Of a stretch of DNA of 64,000 nt, positions 54,699 to 62,197 are shown one piece after another (position 1 is the stretch's first letter; each line of letters opens with the position of its first letter). The DNA is taken from positions 5,268,799-5,332,798 of the forward strand of contig NZ_KB905370.1 of the NCBI RefSeq assembly GCF_000378985.1, given 5' to 3'. Below the pieces are notes generated by a model. It was not told the origin of the DNA. It did no database searches and worked only from the letters and a program-made list of their open reading frames with translations. The DNA is from Ensifer sp. BR816 (GTDB taxonomy: Bacteria; Pseudomonadota; Alphaproteobacteria; Rhizobiales; Rhizobiaceae). Both the position numbers and the translations under genes were made by a program.

Positions 54699-55466
54699 TC
54701 AGCAGGCGGTCTTGCCGCATTCGCGCATGTTGGCGACCTTGCCGGTGAGGTCGGCGGCGCCGACTGCCCCATAAACGGCCTCGCTACCGATCACATAGGA
54801 CGGCGTTCCGGTAATGCCGAGATCGTTGGCGAGCATGTAGGCTTCGCGCAGCGAGGCGTCATTCGGGTCGTCTTCCATCTTCCCGCGCAATTGCTCTTCG
54901 CCAACCCCGAGCTTGGCGGCGACAGCGATCGCCGTTTCTTCGGTGGCCCGCTCCTCGGCGCCGAGCAGGGCGCGGTGGAAGTCGCCATATTTCTCCGGTG
55001 CGATCGCGCGGAACGCGGCGCTGACCTTGTGGGCGGCAAGCGAATCGGGGCCGAGGATCGGGAGCTCCTTCAAGACGAAACGGACGTTCTTGTCGTTTGC
55101 GAGGATCTCATCCATGTCCGAGAGCGCCCGCTTGCAGTAGCCGCAATTGTAGTCGAAGAATTCGACGATCGTGACGTCGCCCTTGGGGTTGCCGAGCGTC
55201 ACGTCGTAGGCGGAATTGAAGATCGCCTTCTCGTTGTTGGCGATCGCGGCTTGGGATGCTTCCTGCTGCTTCGCCCGCTGCTTGGCGGAAAGTGCTTCCT
55301 GCACTTCCAGCATGATCTCCGGGTTGGCGATCAGATATTCCTTGATGAAGGCGCCAATCTCTTCCTTTTGCTTTGCGTCGAGCGCCGCGGCGGATTGGGG
55401 CAGGGCGATGCCGGTTGCGAGCGCAATCAGCGTTCCGGCGGCGATCATCTTTTTCTTGAACGTCAT
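54699..55466 (-). CDS. DsbA-family thiol-disulfide protein
   Basis: The 255 residues have a signal peptide (MIAAGTLIALATGIALPQSAAA), a helical N-terminal segment (ANPEIMLEVQEALSAKQRAK) and a thioredoxin-fold domain with the redox motif FFDYNCGYCKRAL and the cis-proline loop GTPSYVIG. The extra N-terminal helix suggests the ScsC/DsbG-like branch that forms oligomers. A C-terminal pair of cysteines (RECGKTAC) is unusual. GAGGG is best spaced for ATG 55466; the ATG just before it is an alternative. Confidence 0.9.
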   Translation of the reverse strand: MTFKKKMIAAGTLIALATGIALPQSAAALDAKQKEEIGAFIKEYLIANPEIMLEVQEALSAKQRAKQQEASQAAIANNEKAIFNSAYDVTLGNPKGDVTIVEFFDYNCGYCKRALSDMDEILANDKNVRFVLKELPILGPDSLAAHKVSAAFRAIAPEKYGDFHRALLGAEERATEETAIAVAAKLGVGEEQLRGKMEDDPNDASLREAYMLANDLGITGTPSYVIGSEAVYGAVGAADLTGKVANMRECGKTAC

Positions 55467-55693
55467 CATTCCCTCGTTGTCTTCTCGTATCCGTCTGTCG
55501 CCCATTTCGCACGGCCGCGTCAACGCATCTTCGAATGACGGTAGCGAGCCTGCGCCGCCGTATGCGAGCATAGGGTGCGCGGGCGCGAAACGAAACGGCA
55601 AAATCGGCCGAATTGCGGCGCTCCCATACTTGTGAAGGATAATGCGATAGGGCAAAGGGGCGGGACGCCAGCCAACTTCATGAGGATCAGCCA

Positions 55694-56851
55694 TTGGCAC
55701 AGACGTCGAAACGCAGCGCCGTCGAACCTTTCCATGCCATGGATGTCCTGGCGGAAGCGACGCGTCGCCGTGATGCCGGTCATCCCGTCATTTCGATGGC
55801 GGTCGGCCAGCCGGCCCATCCCGCCCCGAAAGCTGCACTCGAAGCGGCGCGGCGGGCGCTGGAGCACGGCCGTCTCGGCTATACCGACGCCCTCGGCACC
55901 CTCTCGCTGAAGCGGGCTATTGCCGCGCACTATCAGAACCGCCACGGGATCAACCTTGATCCGCAGCGGATCGCCATCACCACCGGATCATCGGCGGGCT
56001 TCAATCTGGCCTTCCTGGCTCTCTTCGATCCGGGCGATTGCGTCGCCATCGCCCGTCCCGGCTATCCTGCCTATCGCAACATCATGGCCGCACTCGGTCT
56101 GCGCGTCGTCGAGATCGAAGTGACTGCCGAGACAGGTTTTACGCTGACGCCCGAAAGCCTCGAGCAGGCGGCGGTGCAAGCCGGCAAGCCGCTGAAGGGC
56201 GTGCTTCTCGCCAGTCCGGCAAACCCGACCGGCACCGTCACGGGGAAGGCGCGCCTGAAGGCGCTTGCCGACTATTGCCGCGCGCAATCGATCGCCTTCA
56301 TCTCCGACGAGATCTATCACGGGCTGACCTTTTCCGGTGAGGAGACCTCCGCACTGGAGATCGCCGCGGATGCGGTCGTCATCAACTCGTTCTCGAAGTA
56401 CTATTGCATGACCGGCTGGCGCATCGGCTGGATGGTGCTGCCGGACGATCAGATCCGTGTCTTCGAACGCATCGCCCAAAGCCTCTACATCTCGCCGCCG
56501 GAGCTGTCGCAGATTGCCGCGGAGGCGGCCCTCGGGGCGCATGAGGAACTGGATGGTTACAAGCGGACCTATGCCGCCAATCGCGATCTTCTCCTGACGC
56601 GCTTGCCGGAGATGGGCCTCTCTATCGCTTCGCCGATGGACGGCGCCTTCTATGCCTATGTCGACGTCAGCCGCTTCACCAATGACAGCATGGCCTTTGC
56701 CCGTCGGATGCTGGCCGAGATCAACGTCGCGGCGACGCCCGGCTTCGATTTCGATCCGCTCGAGGGGCATCGCACGATGCGCTTTTCCTATGCCGGTTCA
56801 ACGGCCGAGATGGCTGAAGCGATGGACCGCATTGCGCATTGGTTGAAATAG
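55694..56851 (+). CDS. PLP-dependent class I/II aminotransferase
   Basis: The 385 residues are a fold-type I aminotransferase: TTGSSAGFNLAFLALFDPGD (phosphate-binding turn), SPANPTGTV, FISDEIYHGLTF and the cofactor lysine in VINSFSKYYCMTGWRIGWMV. The nearest relatives are probably aspartate/aromatic or related enzymes; the substrate cannot be read from the sequence. The start is TTG 55694 with GAGGA at good spacing. Confidence 0.88.
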   Translation: MAQTSKRSAVEPFHAMDVLAEATRRRDAGHPVISMAVGQPAHPAPKAALEAARRALEHGRLGYTDALGTLSLKRAIAAHYQNRHGINLDPQRIAITTGSSAGFNLAFLALFDPGDCVAIARPGYPAYRNIMAALGLRVVEIEVTAETGFTLTPESLEQAAVQAGKPLKGVLLASPANPTGTVTGKARLKALADYCRAQSIAFISDEIYHGLTFSGEETSALEIAADAVVINSFSKYYCMTGWRIGWMVLPDDQIRVFERIAQSLYISPPELSQIAAEAALGAHEELDGYKRTYAANRDLLLTRLPEMGLSIASPMDGAFYAYVDVSRFTNDSMAFARRMLAEINVAATPGFDFDPLEGHRTMRFSYAGSTAEMAEAMDRIAHWLK

Positions 56852-56887
56852 CCGCCTTCGGGATCGGGCGCGGCAATCGACCGTCAC

Positions 56888-56981
56888 TACAGCGCCGCGC
56901 GTCATATCAGACGCGCAAAGGTCGCTGTATCACTTTGAATTGCTGCATGCCTCCTTAAATCGAGGTCGATTGGAGGCATGC
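56888..56981. repeat. Rhizobiaceae-type palindromic repeat, copy 2 with second hairpin
   Basis: The first part (56888-56930) is a palindrome beginning TACAGCGCCGCGCGTC and ending AAAGGTCGCTGTA, matching the element at 8739-8777. After CACTTTGAATTGCTG, a second hairpin has arms GCATGCCTCC (56945-56954) and GGAGGCATGC (56972-56981), with an inner AATCGA/TCGATT stem. This two-hairpin arrangement recurs, as I remember, in many Rhizobiaceae intergenic regions. It lies between the aminotransferase and the rne terminator. Confidence 0.7.
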
Positions 56982-56985
56982 CGCA

Positions 56986-57014
56986 ACAAAAAGGCCCGGA
57001 ATGCTCCGGGCCCT
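56986..57014 (-). terminator. rne intrinsic terminator
   Basis: On the minus strand the stem GGCCCGGA/TCCGGGCC (loop GCAT) is followed by a T run (TTTTTG). It lies 24 bases beyond the rne stop. Confidence 0.85.
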
Positions 57015-57037
57015 TCGTTTGGTAAGCCTGTGCTTTC

Positions 57038-59842
57038 TCAGAAGAAGCCGCGGCGCTGCCACCATCCGCCTTTTTTCGGCTTGGTTGCCTCTTCTTCGGT
57101 GCTGTCGGCCTTGGCCACATTCGATGTGACCACGGGTTCGGAGGCAATCGTCGTCAGATCGCGATTTGCGCGCGCGGGCTTGGCTGCCTCCAGGTCTGCG
57201 ACCGCTTCTTCCACCGCCGCGGGGACAGTTTCGTCCGGGCCCGCTTCGATGGCCTGTTCAGCGGCCGCGTCGGCATTTTCCGCCGCTGCCTCGATTTCAA
57301 CGGCCTTCTTGCGGCTGCGCTTCGGCTTTGCCGGCTTCGCCGGCTTTGCTTCTGCTGCCGGGGTCTCGGCGTCGACTGGCGCCGCATCCGCGACCTGTTC
57401 GATGGCCGCCGCTGCGGCAACATCCGGCTCTTCTACCGCTGCCGCTTCCTCGGCATCAGCCGGCTCTTCGCCGGATTCCGCCGCAAGAGCGGCTTCACCC
57501 TCGGCCTCCAGTTCCGGCCGGTTGCGACGGCCGCCGCGCTTGCCGCGACGGCGACGCTTGCGCTTCTGATCGCCGTCTGCCGTTACGCCGTCCTCAGCCT
57601 CGCCTTCGTCTTCGGCCTCGTCGCCTTCGTCAGCCGCGCCATCGGTCATGTCTTCGGATTCGGCCGCGACCGATTCCGGTGTCTGGCCGGCGCCCTTGCC
57701 CCTGCGGCGGCGGCGGCGCTTGCGCTTGCGCCCACTCTGATCGTCGGACTGCTGTGGCTGAGGCTGCTCCCGGCGTTCGGCGGTGATTTCTTCCGCTTCT
57801 TCCTCGCCCAGATCTTCCTCGATGACGACGTCGTCGTCGTCTTCTTCCGGCTCAGGCGCGAAATGCAGGAGCTGTTCGATCCTCACCGGATTCTCGACCG
57901 GTTCTCCCCGGTCGATCGCGAAGTGCTGCGCGCCCACATGGGCATCGGCCTCGATGATGATGGAAACGCCGAAGCGACGTTCATAGTCGGTGATCGTGCC
58001 GCGCTTCTGATTGAGCAGATAAAGCGCGATTTCCGGGATCGTGCGGACAGTGATGTCGTGCGTGGTGTTCTTGAGCAGATGCTCTTCAATCCCGCGCAGG
58101 ACGTGCAGCGCGACGGAAGACTGCGAACGGACATGACCGGTGCCATTGCAATGCGGGCAGGTCTGCATGGTGCTTTCGAGCACCGAGGCGCGAATGCGCT
58201 GGCGCGACATTTCAAGCAGGCCGAAATGCGAGATGCGGCCGACCTGGATGCGCGCCCGGTCGTTCTTCAGGCAATCCTTGAGCTTCTTCTCGACAGCGCG
58301 GTTGTTGCGCTTTTCCTCCATGTCGATGAAGTCGATGACGACCAGGCCGGCGAGGTCGCGAAGGCGCAGCTGCCGCGCAACTTCCTCGGCCGCCTCCAGG
58401 TTGGTCTGAAGTGCGGTATCCTCGATCGAGTGCTCGCGGGTGGAGCGCCCGGAGTTCACGTCGATCGAAACGAGCGCTTCGGTCTGGTTCATGATGATGT
58501 AGCCGCCGGATTTCAGCGTCACCTGCGGCTGCAGCATGCGATCGAGCTGGGCTTCGATGCCCGAACGCGAGAAGATCGGATGCACGTCGCGATAGGGCTG
58601 CACGACCTTCGCGTGGCTCGGCATCAGCATCTTCATGAAGCTCTTGGCTTCCTTGTATCCCTCTTCACCGGAAACGATGATCTCGCTGATATCCTTGTTG
58701 TAGAGATCGCGGATCGAGCGCTTGATCAGGCTGCCTTCCTCGTAGACGAGGCAGGGGGCGGTCGAATTCAACGTCAGCGTGCGGACGTTTTCCCACAGGC
58801 GCATCAGATATTCGAAGTCGCGCTTGACCTCGACCTTGGTGCGGTTGGCGCCGGCCGTCCGCAGGATGACGCCCATGCCCTGCGGCACGTCGAGCCCGCG
58901 GGCGATCTCCTTCAGGCGCTTGCGGTCCTGCAGGTTGGTGATCTTGCGGGAGATGCCGCCGCCGCGTGCTGTGTTCGGCATCAGCACCGAGTAACGGCCC
59001 GCAAGCGAAAGATAGGTGGTGAGTGCGGCGCCCTTGTTGCCGCGTTCTTCCTTCGCGACCTGAACAAGAATGATCTGCCTGCGCTTGATCACCTCCTGAA
59101 TGCGATACTGCTTCCGCGGCTTGCGGACCTGCCGGTCCGGAACCTCTTCCATCGCGTCTTCGGCGCCGACGGACTCGATGATTTCCTTCTCGCCGTCATG
59201 ACCGTCGTCATCGTCGTCGTCGTCACGCCGACGGCGCGCATCGACGTCTTCGGAGATCGAGTCGACGTCGACCATCGCGGCCATTTCACCGCTGCTGCCT
59301 TCGCCGGCTTCGGCGTCGCTCTGCGCCTCTTCCGTCTGCTCGCTGGCCTTGGCTTTCGTCCGACGCGTGCGCTTCGGCTTGGCCTTGGGTTTCTCCTTGG
59401 CCTTCTCCGCCTCTGCGTCCGCGTTGATTTCCGTTACCGCTTCCGGTGTCTCGATTGCCTCGGCAGCTTCGGCCTCTGCAGCCTCGTCTTTCGTCGGCGC
59501 GGCGGTCTTGTCGTTTGCCGTTTCGACCGGCTCGATGTCGTCCTCGCGGCGGGCCTCTTCGGCTTCCGCTTTCAACAGCGCCTGTCGGTCGGCGAGGGGG
59601 ATCTGGTAGTAGTCGGGGTGAATTTCGGCAAAGGCCAGAAAGCCGTGGCGATTGCCGCCATAGTCCACGAAGGCCGCCTGGAGCGACGGCTCCACCCTGG
59701 TCACCTTCGCCAGATAGATATTGCCGCGGATTTGCTTCTTATGTTCCGATTCGAAATCGAATTCTTCTATGCGGTTCCCGCGAACGACAACGACGCGCGT
59801 CTCCTCTGAGTGAGACGCATCGATAAGCATTTTCTCTGCCAT
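57038..59842 (-). CDS. rne: ribonuclease E
   Basis: RNase E is the main endoribonuclease of mRNA decay. The 934 residues start with the S1 domain (MLIDASHSEETRVVVVRGNRIEEFDFE), which is interrupted by an acidic/basic low-complexity insertion of about 150 residues (92-245). The catalytic part follows, with aspartates in LVSIDVNSGRS and VVIDFIDMEEKRNNRA and the zinc-link CPHCNGTGHV near residue 560. The C-terminal third alternates acidic and arginine-rich tracts and should scaffold the degradosome. The insertion in S1 is the alphaproteobacterial form. Confidence 0.95.
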   Translation of the reverse strand: MAEKMLIDASHSEETRVVVVRGNRIEEFDFESEHKKQIRGNIYLAKVTRVEPSLQAAFVDYGGNRHGFLAFAEIHPDYYQIPLADRQALLKAEAEEARREDDIEPVETANDKTAAPTKDEAAEAEAAEAIETPEAVTEINADAEAEKAKEKPKAKPKRTRRTKAKASEQTEEAQSDAEAGEGSSGEMAAMVDVDSISEDVDARRRRDDDDDDDGHDGEKEIIESVGAEDAMEEVPDRQVRKPRKQYRIQEVIKRRQIILVQVAKEERGNKGAALTTYLSLAGRYSVLMPNTARGGGISRKITNLQDRKRLKEIARGLDVPQGMGVILRTAGANRTKVEVKRDFEYLMRLWENVRTLTLNSTAPCLVYEEGSLIKRSIRDLYNKDISEIIVSGEEGYKEAKSFMKMLMPSHAKVVQPYRDVHPIFSRSGIEAQLDRMLQPQVTLKSGGYIIMNQTEALVSIDVNSGRSTREHSIEDTALQTNLEAAEEVARQLRLRDLAGLVVIDFIDMEEKRNNRAVEKKLKDCLKNDRARIQVGRISHFGLLEMSRQRIRASVLESTMQTCPHCNGTGHVRSQSSVALHVLRGIEEHLLKNTTHDITVRTIPEIALYLLNQKRGTITDYERRFGVSIIIEADAHVGAQHFAIDRGEPVENPVRIEQLLHFAPEPEEDDDDVVIEEDLGEEEAEEITAERREQPQPQQSDDQSGRKRKRRRRRRGKGAGQTPESVAAESEDMTDGAADEGDEAEDEGEAEDGVTADGDQKRKRRRRGKRGGRRNRPELEAEGEAALAAESGEEPADAEEAAAVEEPDVAAAAAIEQVADAAPVDAETPAAEAKPAKPAKPKRSRKKAVEIEAAAENADAAAEQAIEAGPDETVPAAVEEAVADLEAAKPARANRDLTTIASEPVVTSNVAKADSTEEEATKPKKGGWWQRRGFF

Positions 59843-60574
59843 CTAAGCTTTGCTCCTCGGCGCAGAGGAACGGCAGACAGAGGCACTTCGCTTGGAAGGC
59901 TGTCGAACACGTCGGAAGCTGCGCCGGATGTGAAAGGTCCTGTTTGGCGCAGGTGATGGTGCAGCAGCCAGACGGCAGCCGGAACGATTCCGTCCCGGGG
60001 CCTCTTTACTTCTGACCGATACTGCTGAGTCACATCAAAGACCAAACAAGAATGCCAATGTCCTGGGCCTCGAGGGGAGGCCCGATGAATACGCCCGCTT
60101 GCGGGCAGTCGGTGAAAATCACCATCAAGAACTCCGGCCACCGCCGGAAATTGCGATCCAGTGTACGGGAGGAAATGCAGCGACGGCGGATGAATACCTG
60201 CGGCCGCGGAAGCATGATACGGTTGCAACCGGCTGTTCCGGCTCGATCACTTCCCTGGCGCCAAGCTTCTCTAAAGCTCCGGCTGCCCGGCCGACGATTC
60301 TATCCCGTCAACACTTTCTCCTTGTGACGCTTTTATGTTTTCTATGTCACATTGGCAAGGGAAAAGCCTTTGCCGCCACAATATTGATCGATTCGCTTGC
60401 CCGGGTGAAATCGGGTGTTCGGCGAGCATCCGATCGGTTTCAGACCATGCTGCAGGCGTCGCTTTCGGTGGCGTCGCGTCAAGGTTTGGTTAACCATGAA
60501 AGTTCATTGGTGCGTCGTGATGGTCGCGGTCCCTGGGGCCTTGCGCCGATTCGAATGACGATGGGGGAGCCCGG
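59843..60574. other. 730-base divergent region between rne and amiC
   Basis: I see no gene here. A long rne leader would fit its known self-control through the 5' untranslated region in other bacteria, but no E. coli-like element can be recognised. Visible items are GC hairpins such as GGGCCTC/GAGGCCC around 60065-60082, CGCCCGCTTGCGGGC near 60092, and an AT-richer patch (CTTTTATGTTTTCTATGTCAC, 60330-60350) that may hold a promoter. The amiC ribosome site is GGGGGAG just before its GTG. Confidence 0.45.
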
Positions 60575-61837
60575 GTGAAGCATTCCGCAACAGATCTGCA
60601 TTGGTCGCTGGCGAAAGGGTTGTCGCGCTGGGTCAGGCCGGCCATCGCCGCCTTGCTTGCCGCGATGGCAGTGCTGCTGCCGCTCGCAAGCCGGGCCGCG
60701 GATGGGGCTACGCCGCTATTGGCCTATGGCGCGCGAGTCGCCGGCGACGATGCGCGCACGCGCCTCGTGATCGAATTCGATCGCACCCCCGAATTCTCCA
60801 TTCATTACGTCGCAAATCCGGTGCGTGTCATCATCGACCTGCCGGAAACGTCCTTCGGCCTGAAGCCGGAAAGCCTGGAACCACGGGGCCTCTTCGACGC
60901 CATTCGCTATGGCGGGATGGGGGCAGGGGCCTCTCGGCTGGTGCTTTCCGCCAAAGGGCCGACCGAAGTGACCCACGCTGAGGTGAAGCCGGAGGAAGAC
61001 GGTAAGGGCTTTCGCCTCATCATCGATGCCGAGAGGGTTGATAGCGCCCGTTTCGCCAAGCTCCTGGGCGATCAGCAATGGACGGGAACGGTTCGCACCA
61101 CCAAGACCGATCGCCCCGCCCTTGCGCCGGCAAGCCCGGCCGGCACGTTCGTGGTCGCTGTTGACGCCGGGCATGGGGGGATCGACACCGGCGCGATCGG
61201 CATCGTCACCAAGACGGAGGAGAAACACGTTACGCTCGATTTTGCGCGGGACCTGGCGGCGACGCTCAACCGCGAGGCCGGCATCGAGGCCTTCCTGACG
61301 CGGGACGGCGACGAATTCCTCTCACTGCCGCAGCGCGTCCAGATCGCCCGGCAAAGAGGCGCCAACCTGTTCATTTCGGTCCACGCCGATACGCTGAAGC
61401 AGAAGGATATTCGCGGCGCCACGGTCTATACGATATCCGACAAGGCATCCGACCATCTGGCGGCCGATCTGGCGGCGCGCGAGAACCTGTCCGACGAGAT
61501 CGCCGGCATACCATTGGAAAGCGAACCGGCCGAGGTCGCCGACATTCTCATCGATCTCACCCGCCGCGAAACCCAGGCCTTTTCCGTCAATCTCGCGCGA
61601 AGTGTCGTCTCCTCCTTCGAAGGCCAGATCAAGCTGATCAACAATCCCCACCGCCATGCCGGCTTCCGCGTGCTGCAGGCGCCGGACGTTCCTTCGATCC
61701 TGCTCGAACTCGGCTTCCTGTCGAACAAGGAGGACGAGAAGCAATTGCTCGATCCGGAGTGGCGCAAGAGGGTATCGGAATTGCTGGCCGTCGCCGTTCG
61801 AGGCTATCGCCAGACGGCGGTCGCGAACGGCGGATGA
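60575..61837 (+). CDS. amiC: N-acetylmuramoyl-L-alanine amidase
   Basis: AmiC cleaves the peptide stem from murein during cell separation. The 420 residues have a signal peptide (AIAALLAAMAVLLPLASRAA), an AMIN domain (TRLVIEFDRTPEFSIHYVANPVRVI-type, residues about 45-150) and a zinc amidase domain with VVAVDAGHGGIDTGAIG near residue 198, ISVHAD near 267, and ILLELGFLSNKEDE near the end. The start is GTG at 60575. The mrcA gene follows, so two murein enzymes are adjacent. Confidence 0.93.
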   Translation: MKHSATDLHWSLAKGLSRWVRPAIAALLAAMAVLLPLASRAADGATPLLAYGARVAGDDARTRLVIEFDRTPEFSIHYVANPVRVIIDLPETSFGLKPESLEPRGLFDAIRYGGMGAGASRLVLSAKGPTEVTHAEVKPEEDGKGFRLIIDAERVDSARFAKLLGDQQWTGTVRTTKTDRPALAPASPAGTFVVAVDAGHGGIDTGAIGIVTKTEEKHVTLDFARDLAATLNREAGIEAFLTRDGDEFLSLPQRVQIARQRGANLFISVHADTLKQKDIRGATVYTISDKASDHLAADLAARENLSDEIAGIPLESEPAEVADILIDLTRRETQAFSVNLARSVVSSFEGQIKLINNPHRHAGFRVLQAPDVPSILLELGFLSNKEDEKQLLDPEWRKRVSELLAVAVRGYRQTAVANGG

Positions 61838-61838
61838 G

Positions 61839-61878
61839 CGTGCCGCGTAGAAGCGCAGCGTGCCGCGTAGAAGCGCGT
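61839..61878. repeat. 20-base tandem duplication after amiC
   Basis: The unit GCGTGCCGCGTAGAAGCGCA (61839-61858) is repeated at once with one change in the last base (61859-61878). It begins one base after the amiC stop. It is probably a recent slip duplication; no function is evident. Confidence 0.8.
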
Positions 61879-62197
61879 CTGTGGCAGACAGCGCCGGAAG
61901 TGATTTGTGTCGCCGGCGTAACAGCGATATGCTTTTCGGCGAGATGCGCACACTATAACCGAACACCAGCCCTATTTTACTCACAATCCGGGCCTTTTGG
62001 GGGAAGGGCGTCCCGATTTGTTGGGAAACGATGTTGAAGCTTGAGTTTCCTCGCCATATGAGGGAACCCGCGAAGCGTGCAGCTGTCGTACCGGGCGATC
62101 TCTGACGAAGGAGCCCGGGGCGGACACTTGGCTTGTGAAAGTGGGTCTTTCGAATGGCGACCCGGCAATGGGACAATAAGGTACCGGTATCCGGCTG
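61879..62197. other. intergenic region before mrcA
   Basis: No gene is seen. A CTATAA at about 61956 in CACACTATAACCG could be the -10 of an mrcA promoter, though no good -35 is at the right distance. A hairpin GTTTCCTC/GAGGGAAC lies near 62043-62065. Short open frames here have no ribosome sites. Confidence 0.4.

Noticed and set aside
57863..59809. Long plus-strand open frame opposite rne
   Set aside because: It mirrors the charged repeats of RNase E, and its sequence has no recognisable domain.
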